Notes: generated by a model not told the origin, from the sequence alone. A DNA stretch of 12,617 bases from DATBIO01 sp036556965 (GCA_036556965.1 DATBIO010000208.1:1-12617), one strand, 5' to 3'. Positions 1-6,710 are shown, counted from the first letter of the stretch. A program made the numbers and translations.

Positions 1-130
1 GCTTGAGCATCTGCTGGCGCAGCATCCTCCCGCTGCTCACGTAGGAGTAGATGGCGGACACGATCCCCACCATCAGGGCCACCCCCGCGACCAGAGCCAG
101 CACCTTCGAGCGTATCGAAAGCGTCTTCAG
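1..130 (-). CDS. Membrane sensor N-terminus (probable methyl-accepting chemotaxis receptor), cut by window edge
   Basis: Only the first 43 codons are in the window. They start with a short basic stretch (LKTLSIRSK) followed by a hydrophobic segment at about residues 10-30 (VLALVAGVALMVGIVSAIYS) and then a polar, basic stretch. This is the usual start of a bitopic signalling protein such as a chemoreceptor, sensor kinase or cyclase. It follows the CheA, CheW and binding-protein genes on the same strand, so a receptor for this CheA is the most natural reading, but no HAMP or signalling domain can be seen. The start is taken as CTG at 128-130 because a GGGAGG ribosome site sits 5 bases upstream and no ATG, GTG or TTG lies between it and the preceding in-frame stop at 149-151. 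A GTG at 101-103 is the alternative, but it would begin directly in the membrane segment without a ribosome site. Confidence 0.6.
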   Translation of the reverse strand, partial: MKTLSIRSKVLALVAGVALMVGIVSAIYSYVSSGRMLRQQMLK

Positions 131-135
131 GGCGT

Positions 136-141
136 CCTCCC
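136..141 (-). promoter_or_regulatory. Shine-Dalgarno GGGAGG that points to a CTG start
   Basis: On the minus strand GGGAGG is followed by 5 bases and then CTG (128-130). The motif and spacing match the good ribosome sites of other genes here, such as that at 5242-5247, which supports initiation at the non-standard codon. Confidence 0.55.
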
Positions 142-148
142 GGTACCT

Positions 149-1075
149 CTAGTACCTTCGCGCGGTTTGCAGCGTCTCCTCCGGGATCTGGATCTTCAGC
201 CGGTCGGCCACGCGCAGGTTCACCAGCAGCTCCGCGCGCGGCGCCCGCAGGGCGAGGTTCCGCTCCCCGGCCACCAGGCGGTCCACCAGGCCCGCCACCT
301 CCTGGCCGATCGACGCCAGATCCGGGCCGTTGCTGGCCAGGGCCCCCTCGGCCACCAGGGCGGCCGAATACGCGAACACCGCCCGGCCGGCCTTGCCCGC
401 CTCCGCGAAGAGCAGTCGTCGGGTGGCGTCGGCCAGGATCAGCGGGTCGGGCGGTACCCACAGCGCGTCCATGGGCTCCTCGCCCGTGAGCAGCTCGCGG
501 AGGGCGGCGGGCACGTCCTGCTCCGACTGCACCTCGCGCGCGGTGACCACCAGGCGCAGCACGGAGGCCGCCTTCTGCGCGTCCTCCGCGTGCCGCGCGG
601 TGCGCGCCGCGGTGTAGAGCACGCCGATGCGCACCGCGCGCGGGTTGAGCAGGCGGAAGGCGGCGAGCTGGTTGCGCACGGGGATCTCGAAGGTCACCCC
701 CGCCACGTGCGGCGCGGGTGCCGGCCACAGGCCGGCCGCGCCCGGGTCCTCCACCATGCAGTACACGAGGGGCAGGTCGGGCAGCCCCGCGCGCGCCGCC
801 TGCGCCGCCGCCGGCCCCATCGCCACCAGCACCGCCGCGCGGCCGCGCAGCGCGGCCACCGCCTGCTGCGCCTGGGCCGCGTCCGCGCCCAGCTCGTACT
901 CGGTCAGGCGGTGGACGCGGCCGGCCCGCCGCAGCGCCTCGATGGCGGCGCGCCAGGAGGCCGGCGCCGCCGACTTGAGCACCGCCACCTCGACGGCGAG
1001 GGCCAGGCGGCTGCCCAGCACGAGGCCCCCGGCCAGGGCCACCGTGACGGCCCGTGCGCGGCGGTGCGCCTTCAT
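149..1075 (-). CDS. Periplasmic substrate-binding protein, ABC_sub_bind (TrpX-like) family
   Basis: The 308-residue protein has a signal peptide: basic MKAHRRAR, a hydrophobic core, and ALA at 25-27 as a likely cleavage site. The mature part resembles the PF04392 ABC_sub_bind family, with HVAGVTFEIPV, RIGVLY, DALWVPPDPL, EGALASNGPD and a C-terminal LLVNLRVADRLKIQIPEETL. These proteins fold as two Rossmann-like lobes that close on a small ligand; in the TrpXYZ systems they deliver it to an ABC permease. The ligand cannot be read from sequence. Its ATG overlaps the cheW stop (ATGA, 4 bases) and no clear ribosome site precedes it, which suggests translational coupling. A membrane sensor follows 18 bases downstream and no permease or ATPase gene is visible. 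I infer a role in presenting a ligand to the receptor rather than in import, though transport with components encoded elsewhere remains possible. Confidence 0.85.
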   Translation of the reverse strand: MKAHRRARAVTVALAGGLVLGSRLALAVEVAVLKSAAPASWRAAIEALRRAGRVHRLTEYELGADAAQAQQAVAALRGRAAVLVAMGPAAAQAARAGLPDLPLVYCMVEDPGAAGLWPAPAPHVAGVTFEIPVRNQLAAFRLLNPRAVRIGVLYTAARTARHAEDAQKAASVLRLVVTAREVQSEQDVPAALRELLTGEEPMDALWVPPDPLILADATRRLLFAEAGKAGRAVFAYSAALVAEGALASNGPDLASIGQEVAGLVDRLVAGERNLALRAPRAELLVNLRVADRLKIQIPEETLQTARRY

Positions 1076-1851
1076 GCGGGAGGCAGCGCCGGCCCTTCGC
1101 GCAGCTCGACGGAGAGGATCTTGTGCAGGTCGACCAGGATGATGAGCCGCGCCTCGAGCTTGGCCACCCCGCGGATGTAGCTCGCGTCGATCTCCACCAC
1201 CTCCTCGGGCGCGGCCTCGATGGTGGAGAGCGGCACCTTCAGCACCTGCGACGCGCCGTCCACCAGCAGCCCCATCAGCCGGTCGCGCACCTTCACCACC
1301 ACGATGCGCGACTGGCGCGTGGGCTCGACCTCGCCCAGCTCGAGCTTCCGCTTCAGGTCGATCACGGGGACGATGCGCCCGCGCAGGTTGATCACGCCCT
1401 TCACGAACTGGGGCGCCCGCGGCACCTGGGTGATCTCGCTGACGCGGATGATCTCCTGCACCAGCCGCACGTCCACGCCGTACTCCTCGCCGGCGAGGAA
1501 GAAGGTGGCCAGGTGCTCGCTCGCCTCCACCGCCTTGCGCTCCTCGCGGGTCTGCGAGCCGAAGAACGAGATGTTGTGGCTGCGCGCGGTCACGGGCTCG
1601 TCCGCCGCCGCCGCGGGGGCGGGGGCCGCCGGCGCGGCCGGCGCCGCGGGGACGACCGGCGCCGCCTCGGCCAGGGCCAGGATGTCGGAAGCGAGCCCGG
1701 ACGAGGGCAGGGTCAGGCGCGTCCCGGAGCCGTCCTCCGGCTCCGCGGGGAACGTGACCGCGTCGGCCTCGGAAGCGGTCCGGGCGCGCGCGCCCGCGCG
1801 GCGCCCCGCGGTCGGGTTCCGCCTGCGTGGCCCGTTGCGCGCGCGGCCCAT
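1072..1851 (-). CDS. cheW: CheW-type coupling protein with long N-terminal extension
   Basis: CheW proteins bridge chemoreceptors and CheA in the cytoplasmic signalling array. The CheW core occupies about residues 112-250 of 259. It starts with LATFFLAGEEYGVDV, has the typical FVKGVINLRGRIVPVIDL segment at 149-166, and ends with LIILVDLHKILS. CheW proteins are usually about 150-170 residues; here some 110 extra residues precede the domain. The first 25 are very rich in arginine and residues 64-83 are an alanine/proline tract. The ATG at 1851 is supported by AGGAGG with 5 bases of spacing, so the tail appears to be translated. The gene lies 19 bases after cheA and overlaps the binding-protein gene by 4 bases. 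Family assignment is firm; the role of the tail is unknown. Confidence 0.9.
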   Translation of the reverse strand: MGRARNGPRRRNPTAGRRAGARARTASEADAVTFPAEPEDGSGTRLTLPSSGLASDILALAEAAPVVPAAPAAPAAPAPAAAADEPVTARSHNISFFGSQTREERKAVEASEHLATFFLAGEEYGVDVRLVQEIIRVSEITQVPRAPQFVKGVINLRGRIVPVIDLKRKLELGEVEPTRQSRIVVVKVRDRLMGLLVDGASQVLKVPLSTIEAAPEEVVEIDASYIRGVAKLEARLIILVDLHKILSVELREGPALPPA

Positions 1852-1856
1852 CGTCT

Positions 1857-1862
1857 CCTCCT
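1857..1862 (-). promoter_or_regulatory. Shine-Dalgarno AGGAGG of cheW
   Basis: A perfect AGGAGG lies 5 bases before the ATG at 1849-1851. It decides the start of cheW and shows that the unusual arginine-rich N-terminal tail is probably part of the protein. Confidence 0.7.
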
Positions 1863-1870
1863 GCCTACGC

Positions 1871-3613
1871 CTACTGCGCGCGGAGCGCCGCCGGCTCGGC
1901 GCGCGCGGGCAGCGCGCCGTGCCGCCGCCCCTCGAACAGCGCGGTGACGTCGAGGATCAGCACCACGCGGCCGTCGCCCATGATCGTGGCCCCCGCCAGG
2001 CCGAGGCCGGCCCCGGAGACGGACGGATCGAGCGCCTTGATCACCACCTCCTGCTGGCCCTTGAGGTGGTCGACGATCAGGCCCACGCGCTTGTCGCCCC
2101 GTCCCAGGATCACCACGTAGTGCCGCCCGCCGTCCTCGGATCCCGCGAAGCCGAACAGCTCCGCCAGGCGCACCAGCGGCACGATGCGCTCGCGAATGCG
2201 CAGGGCCTCGCGCCCGTTGATGCGATGGATCTCGTCCGGATGCAGCTTCAGGCTCTCCACCACCGAGCCCAGGGGGATGGCGTAGGTGCGCCCCGCGACG
2301 TCCACGAGGAGGGCGGCGATGATGGCCAGGGTGAGCGGGAGCTGGATGATGAACTTGGTGCCGACCCCCGGCACGGTCTCCACCTCCACCAGGCCGTTGA
2401 GGCGCTCGATGGACTTGAGCACCACGTCCAGGCCCACCCCGCGGCCGCTCAGGTCGCTCACGGTGTCCGCGGTGGAGAAGCCGGGGGCGAAGACGAGCTG
2501 CACCAGGTCCCGGTCGGCCAGGGTCTCGTCGCCGCGGAGGAGCCCGCGCGTCACCGCCTTGCGCCGCACGACGTCGGCGTCGATGCCCGCGCCGTCGTCC
2601 ATGATGGTGATGAGGACGTGGTTGCTCTCCTGGGTGGCGGAGAGGAGGATGGTGCCGGTGGCCGTCTTGCCGCGGGCCAGCCGCACCTCGGGCAGCTCGA
2701 TGCCGTGGTCCACCGAGTTGCGGATCATGTGCACGAGGGGCTCGCCGATCTCGTCGATGATCGCCTTGTCCACCCGCGTGCCCTCGCCCTCGAGGATGAG
2801 CTCGATCTCCTTCCCCTGCTGCCGGCTGAGGTCGCGCACCAGCCGCGGGAAGCGCTCGAACACGTGGCGGATGGGCAGCATGCGCAGATCCATCACCGTC
2901 TCCTGGATCTGCGAGGAGACGCCCTCGACCTGGTGCACGGCCTCCAGCAGCGCGTGCGCGCCCTCGCGCTCGCCCAGCCGCTCGCCGAGCGCGCGCCCCA
3001 TGTCCTGCAGCTTGGTGCGGTAGATGATCAGCTCCCCCACCAGGTTCAGGAGGTGATCGAGCTGGGCGAAGTCCACGCGCACCGTGCTCGAGCGGCCGGC
3101 CACGTAGTGGCTGGCCACGCGCCGGGCCTCCGCCGGCGCCTCCTCGGGCAGCCCCGCGGGAGGGGCGGAGGGCTGCGGCACGGGCAGGGGCGCCACCGCC
3201 GGCGGGGAAGGTGCCCGCGCCGCGCCCGCCAGGATCTCATCGAGGGCGACGCGCTCGGGGCGCAGCTCGCGCGTCTCTCCCGCCCCCCGTCCCGCCTCCT
3301 CCACCGCGTCGCGCAGGGCGGTGGCCCCCGCGAAGAGCCGGTCGAAGAGCTCGGGGGAGGGCGGCAGCTGCCCCTCCGCGATGCGGGCGAACACGTCCTC
3401 CAGGCGGTGGACGTACTCCTTGATCGAGGAGAAGCCCATCATCCCGCTGTTGCCCTTCAGGGTGTGCAGGGGGCCGAGCACCGAGGCCAGCGTCTCCGCG
3501 TCGAGGCCGTCCCGCTCCAGCGTCAGCAGGCAGTGGTCGAGGCTCTCCAGGTGGGCGCGAGCGTCCTCCAGGTAGATCGCGAGGAGCTCGTTCGAGGCCT
3601 GGAAGTCGGTCAT
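1871..3613 (-). CDS. cheA: CheA-family chemotaxis histidine kinase
   Basis: CheA autophosphorylates on histidine in response to receptors and passes the phosphate to CheY-like proteins. Domains seen in 580 residues: an HPt domain (about 1-110) with the phosphoacceptor context LHTLKGNSG (His50); a proline/alanine-rich linker (about 111-175); a dimerisation helix pair starting at VRVDFAQLDHLLNLVGELI (178-196); a HATPase domain with N box HMIRNSVDHGIE (295-306), G1 DDGAGID (339-345), F box FAPGFSTA and G2 SGRGVGLDVV (389-398); and a C-terminal CheW-like domain (about 430-565). All kinase motifs look intact. No CheY-binding P2 domain is apparent between HPt and dimerisation segments. The gene starts 15 bases after the receiver gene. 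Its ATG lacks a clear ribosome site, so coupling is likely; the N-terminus looks complete for an HPt domain. Confidence 0.95.
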   Translation of the reverse strand: MTDFQASNELLAIYLEDARAHLESLDHCLLTLERDGLDAETLASVLGPLHTLKGNSGMMGFSSIKEYVHRLEDVFARIAEGQLPPSPELFDRLFAGATALRDAVEEAGRGAGETRELRPERVALDEILAGAARAPSPPAVAPLPVPQPSAPPAGLPEEAPAEARRVASHYVAGRSSTVRVDFAQLDHLLNLVGELIIYRTKLQDMGRALGERLGEREGAHALLEAVHQVEGVSSQIQETVMDLRMLPIRHVFERFPRLVRDLSRQQGKEIELILEGEGTRVDKAIIDEIGEPLVHMIRNSVDHGIELPEVRLARGKTATGTILLSATQESNHVLITIMDDGAGIDADVVRRKAVTRGLLRGDETLADRDLVQLVFAPGFSTADTVSDLSGRGVGLDVVLKSIERLNGLVEVETVPGVGTKFIIQLPLTLAIIAALLVDVAGRTYAIPLGSVVESLKLHPDEIHRINGREALRIRERIVPLVRLAELFGFAGSEDGGRHYVVILGRGDKRVGLIVDHLKGQQEVVIKALDPSVSGAGLGLAGATIMGDGRVVLILDVTALFEGRRHGALPARAEPAALRAQ

Positions 3614-3628
3614 GCGGGGGCTGGAGAG

Positions 3629-4006
3629 CTACCCCGCGTTGGTGATCTTCTCGATCAGGCCGTGCAGCTCCGAAGCCTGGAACGGCTTCTTCACGTAGCC
3701 CTTGGCCCCCATCTTGAGGCCGCGGATGGTGTCCTCTTCCTTGCCTTCGGTGGAGATGATGATGACGGGGATACCCTGGTAGGCGGGCTCCTTCTGCACG
3801 CGCTGGAGGAACTCCAGCCCGTTCATGACGGGCATGTTGATGTCGAGCAGAATGAGGTCGATGCCCTCCTCCTGCCCGAGCTTGTCCAGCGCCTCCAGCC
3901 CGTTCATGGCGCTGACCAGCTTGCAGTTCTTGTAGCGCGAGAGGAACAGCTTGTACATCTGGTGGATCAGCGCGGAGTCGTCAACGGCGAGGATCTTCCT
4001 GAGCAT
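3629..4006 (-). CDS. CheY-like single-domain response regulator
   Basis: A stand-alone receiver of 125 residues when started at ATG 4004-4006 (MLRKILAVDD). It has the acidic pair Asp9/Asp10, the phosphoacceptor Asp55 in LLDINMP, Ser85 in IISTEG at the usual Thr/Ser switch position, and Lys106 in YVKKPF. There is no output domain, so it should act by protein contact, as CheY does, and is the obvious phosphate acceptor of the adjacent CheA. A longer reading from 4078 would add 24 arginine-rich residues unlike any receiver and would run through the promoter candidate; GGAAGG 6 bases before 4006 supports the shorter form. It is first in the operon. Whether it acts on a flagellar motor, a pilus system or something else cannot be told, because no such genes are in the window. 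Confidence 0.9.
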   Translation of the reverse strand: MLRKILAVDDSALIHQMYKLFLSRYKNCKLVSAMNGLEALDKLGQEEGIDLILLDINMPVMNGLEFLQRVQKEPAYQGIPVIIISTEGKEEDTIRGLKMGAKGYVKKPFQASELHGLIEKITNAG

Positions 4007-4059
4007 CAGCGCCCTTCCTCCGCGTCCTGCCGTCCCTCTCGCGGCCGAGCGACGCCTGC

Positions 4060-4088
4060 GTTCTACCACCAAAGGCACAGGGCTTCAA
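4060..4088 (-). promoter_or_regulatory. Candidate sigma70-type promoter of the chemosensory operon
   Basis: On the minus strand TTGAAG (4083-4088), exactly 17 bases, then TAGAAC (4060-4065). This would start transcription near 4053, about 47 bases before the receiver ATG, leaving room for its ribosome site. It sits in the roughly 100-base gap between divergent genes, one of the least GC-rich spots nearby. No equally good box is seen for the divergent peptidase gene. Confidence 0.5.
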
Positions 4089-4100
4089 ACGTGGCACGAT

Positions 4101-4105
4101 GAGGG
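4101..4105 (+). promoter_or_regulatory. Shine-Dalgarno GAGGG deciding the peptidase start
   Basis: GAGGG lies 5 bases before ATG 4111 and overlaps the earlier in-frame ATG at 4099, which itself has no ribosome site. This favours the second ATG. Confidence 0.45.
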
Positions 4106-4110
4106 CTGAG

Positions 4111-5235
4111 ATGGGCACGAAGCGCATAAAGCGCGCGCGGGCGCCGGTGCGCGCGGGGCTCACGCCGCGGCAGGAGAGCTTCGTGAACTGGAGCCTGGCC
4201 GCCCTCGTCACCTGCCTCGGCTTCGCCTGGACGGTGAGCGTCATCCACGCCTACGCCCTCCACGAGCCGGGGGAAGCCCTTCCCCCGCGCCCGGCGCGGG
4301 CGGTCGGCTCCTCCCTGACCGACCCCCGCGCCCACGCCGCCGCCTACCTCGGCGACGCCGGGCTGGGCTTCCTCGATCCCCTGCGCGGCCGGAGCGGGAA
4401 GCTGCGTGCCGTGTTCCGCGCGCCGCGGGAGCCGGTGTCGGAGGCCGCCCACGACCCCGCGCTGAGGGCGCGCTACGAGCACGAGGGCGGCAACGTGCTC
4501 TCCTCGGACGACTTCAGCGCCCCGGAGCGGCCGGGCGTCTACAAGCTGGCGGTGGAGCTGGGGAAGGCGAAGCAGGCCATCGACGACCTGCGCGTGGTGA
4601 CGCTGGTGCCCTTCCGCGAGAAGAAGGACGACCGCATCGGCCTGTACTACCTCGGGCGCTGGCCCTACGAGAAGGGGGGTACGCCGCGCTCCCGCGCCTA
4701 CGCCAACCCTTCCGGCTTCGTGGAGGTGACGCGCGCGAACAAGGACACCCCGGTGTCGGAGCACTTCCGCCTGGGAGACTTCCTGACCAAGGACCAGTTC
4801 GACGTCTGGCCGAAGTACGTGGTCATCGACCCCCGCCTGCTCGACAAGCTCGAGCTGGTGGCCCAGGAGCTGGAGAAGCACGGCCACGACGTGGCCCACA
4901 TGCAGGTCATGAGCGGGTTCCGTACCCCCCGCTACAACCGCGCCGGGGGCAACACGGGCGGGCGCGCCAGCCTCAGCCGCCACATGTACGGCGACGCCGC
5001 CGACGTCTTCGTGGACAACGACCGCGACGGGACCATGGACGACCTCACCGGCGACGGGCGCGTGGACACCGCCGACGCCGAGGTCATCGGCAAGGCGGCG
5101 GAGCGCGTGGAGGCGGCGCATCCCGCCCTGGTGGGCGGGGTGGGGATCTACAAGGCGTGCTGCGGCCACGGCCCCTTCACCCACGTGGACGTGCGCGGCT
5201 ATCGCGCGCGCTGGCGCGGCGAAGGGGCGGGATAG
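4111..5235 (+). CDS. Membrane-anchored M15-type (DUF882/YcbK-like) peptidase with calcium-loop insertion
   Basis: Residues are numbered from ATG 4111 (374 residues); an in-frame ATG at 4099 would add four. The basic N-terminus is followed by one hydrophobic segment (about 26-50), most likely a signal anchor holding the rest outside the inner membrane. The C-terminal third is an M15-type peptidoglycan peptidase fold: MSGFRTPRYN (267-276), the zinc motif HxxGxAxD as HMYGDAAD (His291, Asp298) and THVDV with the third ligand His358. Such enzymes cleave D-Ala-containing or related cell-wall peptide bonds. The stretch from about 145 to 187 (PGVYKLAVEL to LYYLGRWPY) forms a separate N-terminal domain of the kind seen in the YcbK/DUF882 group. 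Between the metal ligands, 302-322 holds two aspartate-rich loops. The gene is divergent from the chemosensory operon and 17 bases before the next gene. Substrate specificity is unknown. Confidence 0.82.
   Translation: MGTKRIKRARAPVRAGLTPRQESFVNWSLAALVTCLGFAWTVSVIHAYALHEPGEALPPRPARAVGSSLTDPRAHAAAYLGDAGLGFLDPLRGRSGKLRAVFRAPREPVSEAAHDPALRARYEHEGGNVLSSDDFSAPERPGVYKLAVELGKAKQAIDDLRVVTLVPFREKKDDRIGLYYLGRWPYEKGGTPRSRAYANPSGFVEVTRANKDTPVSEHFRLGDFLTKDQFDVWPKYVVIDPRLLDKLELVAQELEKHGHDVAHMQVMSGFRTPRYNRAGGNTGGRASLSRHMYGDAADVFVDNDRDGTMDDLTGDGRVDTADAEVIGKAAERVEAAHPALVGGVGIYKACCGHGPFTHVDVRGYRARWRGEGAG
5014..5076 (+). other. Dockerin/EF-hand-like calcium loops inside the peptidase gene
   Basis: This codes for DNDRDGTMDD followed at once by LTGDGRVDTAD. 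The spacing of acidic residues (DxDxDGxxD, then DxxGDGxVDxxD) matches EF-hand and dockerin type calcium loops. It lies between Asp298 and His358 of the zinc site. Calcium binding is inferred from the motif only. Confidence 0.6.
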
Positions 5236-5241
5236 AGAATT

Positions 5242-5247
5242 GGGAGG
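5242..5247 (+). promoter_or_regulatory. Shine-Dalgarno GGGAGG of the zinc-ribbon gene
   Basis: GGGAGG lies 5 bases before ATG 5253. It fixes this start against a much longer reading that would overlap the peptidase gene. Confidence 0.6.
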
Positions 5248-5252
5248 CACCC

Positions 5253-5729
5253 ATGACCACTGAGACCGAGAACTGCCCCGAGTGCGGGACTCCCCGGGCG
5301 GACTGGAGCAGGGTGTGCGAGGCCTGCGGGGCGCCCCCCGCCCCCGAGGGCCGAGGGGAGACGGTGGCGGCGGTGCGCGCGGCGGACCTCGAGCCCTACA
5401 CCGCGCTGCGCTACATCGCGCGCCTGTTCAAGGTCCTGGCCGTGCTCATCATGATCATGCTGCTGGGCGAGGTGACCCTCGGCCTCCTCATCGACGGGCG
5501 CGACGCCCTCACCACCCTGCTCGGCGAGGCCACCCGCCTCCTGGTCATGGCCGGCCTGCTCTGGGCGGCGGGCGACATCGCCGTGCTCATGGTGGACGCC
5601 GGCCACGACCTTCGCGTGGCCCGCATCCTCCTCGGGCGCATCAACGCGCGCATGCACCACGACGAGGGCCCCCTCCTGCCCGAGCCCTCCCGGAAGCGCG
5701 ACGAGGTCCCGGCCGGCTCGCGACGATGA
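5253..5729 (+). CDS. Zinc-ribbon, two-helix membrane protein of unknown function
   Basis: The 158-residue protein starts with two CxxC pairs, CPECG (8-12) and CEACG (22-26), forming a small zinc ribbon at the cytoplasmic end. After a hydrophilic linker come two hydrophobic segments, at about 60-80 (VLAVLIMIMLLGEVTLGLL) and about 92-115 (LLVMAGLLWAAGDIAVLMV). A charged tail contains ARMHH and ends basic. The ATG at 5253 is chosen because GGGAGG precedes it by 5 bases. Its stop lies 7 bases before the TTG of the ROK kinase, so the two are probably cotranscribed. Proteins with an N-terminal zinc ribbon and a few membrane helices are common and mostly uncharacterised; I do not recognise a specific family and assign no function. 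Confidence 0.75.
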   Translation: MTTETENCPECGTPRADWSRVCEACGAPPAPEGRGETVAAVRAADLEPYTALRYIARLFKVLAVLIMIMLLGEVTLGLLIDGRDALTTLLGEATRLLVMAGLLWAAGDIAVLMVDAGHDLRVARILLGRINARMHHDEGPLLPEPSRKRDEVPAGSRR

Positions 5730-5736
5730 GCGCTGC

Positions 5737-6687
5737 TTGAGCCTCTGGATCGGCCTGGACGTGGGCGGGACCTTCCTCAAGGGGGCCGCCGTCGACGCCG
5801 CGGGAGAGGTGGGCGCGCGCCTCCACGAGCCGGTGGCGCGCGACGGCGCGCGCGACCTCCTCGGCCAGCTCGCCGATGCCGTGCGTCGCCTGGAGGGGGA
5901 CCGCCCCGCGGTCGGCGTCGGCATCGGGCTGCCCGGCATCGTGGAGCGCGACACGGGTAGGCTGCGGGCGGCGCCCAACGTCCCCGCCCTCGACGGGCTG
6001 CTGGTCGGCGAAGAGGTGGCGCGCCGCACGGGCCGTCCCTGCGTCATCGAGAACGACGCCAACGCCGCCGCCCTCGCCGAGGCGTGGCGGGGGGCGGGGC
6101 GGGGAGGGCGCTACGTGCTCGTGGTCACGGTGGGCACCGGCATCGGGGGCGGGCTGGTGTTCAACGGGCGGGTGTGGCGTGGCCACAGCGGCTATGCCGG
6201 CGAGATCGGCCACGTGCAGGCGCAACCCGAGGGCGAGCCCTGCGGCTGCGGGTCGCGCGGGTGCGTGGAGACGGTGGCCGGCATCGGGGGCTGGGTGCGC
6301 CGCGCCCGCGCGCGCAGCGAGTCCCGCCCCTCCATCCTGCGGGGGCGCGAGTTCGACCCCGAGGTGATCGTGGCCGCCGCGCGCGAGGGCGACGCCGTGG
6401 CCCTGGAGGTGGTGGACGAGGCCGCCGCCGCCCTGGGGGTCGGCATCGCCGCCGCCCTCCAGCTCTTCAACCTCGACCGCGTGGTCATCGGCGGCGGGAT
6501 CGCCGCCGCCGGCGCGTTCCTCCTCGACCGCGTGGCCGCGCAGACGCAGGCCCGGGTCTTCCCGCACGTCTTCGCCGACTGCACCTTCGCCGCGGCCACC
6601 CTGGGCAACGAGGCGGGCGTGGTGGGAGCGGCGCGCGTGGCCATGCTCGCGTTCTCGGGGGCGGCGGAGCCCGCTCCCGTCGCCTGA
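5737..6687 (+). CDS. ROK-family sugar kinase (glucokinase-like)
   Basis: ROK kinases phosphorylate glucose or related hexoses with ATP. The 316-residue protein has the N-terminal phosphate loop DVGGTFLKG (Asp8 onward), the sugar/catalytic motif ENDANAAALAE with catalytic Asp107, TVGTGIGGGLVFNG (131-144), and EIGH (156-159) followed by CGCGSRGC (169-176), which gives the ROK zinc site His159, Cys169, Cys171 and Cys176. It ends with the second ATP segment VVIGGGIAAAG. There is no N-terminal helix-turn-helix, so it is an enzyme rather than a NagC/XylR-type repressor. Length fits ROK glucokinases. The start is TTG at 5737, directly before the conserved LWIGLDVGG strand; only a weak ribosome site is seen. 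Glucose is the likeliest substrate, but fructose or amino sugars cannot be excluded. Confidence 0.92.
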   Translation: MSLWIGLDVGGTFLKGAAVDAAGEVGARLHEPVARDGARDLLGQLADAVRRLEGDRPAVGVGIGLPGIVERDTGRLRAAPNVPALDGLLVGEEVARRTGRPCVIENDANAAALAEAWRGAGRGGRYVLVVTVGTGIGGGLVFNGRVWRGHSGYAGEIGHVQAQPEGEPCGCGSRGCVETVAGIGGWVRRARARSESRPSILRGREFDPEVIVAAAREGDAVALEVVDEAAAALGVGIAAALQLFNLDRVVIGGGIAAAGAFLLDRVAAQTQARVFPHVFADCTFAAATLGNEAGVVGAARVAMLAFSGAAEPAPVA

Positions 6688-6710
6688 CCGGCCGCAGGAC
6701 CTCCCCGCCG

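Noticed and set aside
1603..1662. Alanine/proline tract in cheW as a DNA tandem repeat
   Set aside because: The bases form no exact repeat unit; it is low-complexity coding sequence for an AP-rich linker.
4007..4078. N-terminal extension of the receiver protein by 24 arginine-rich residues
   Set aside because: It does not resemble a receiver N-terminus and overlaps the promoter candidate; the ATG at 4004-4006 has a ribosome site and gives the standard receiver length.
1220..4102. A 960-codon open frame on the plus strand across cheW, cheA and the receiver gene
   Set aside because: It is antisense to three well-supported genes, and its translation is rich in His, Arg, Ala and Leu with no domain. 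Long antisense frames are expected at this GC content.
4063..5250. A 395-codon open frame on the minus strand across the M15-type peptidase gene
   Set aside because: It is antisense to the peptidase, whose zinc and calcium motifs are intact, and would also overlap the che promoter candidate.
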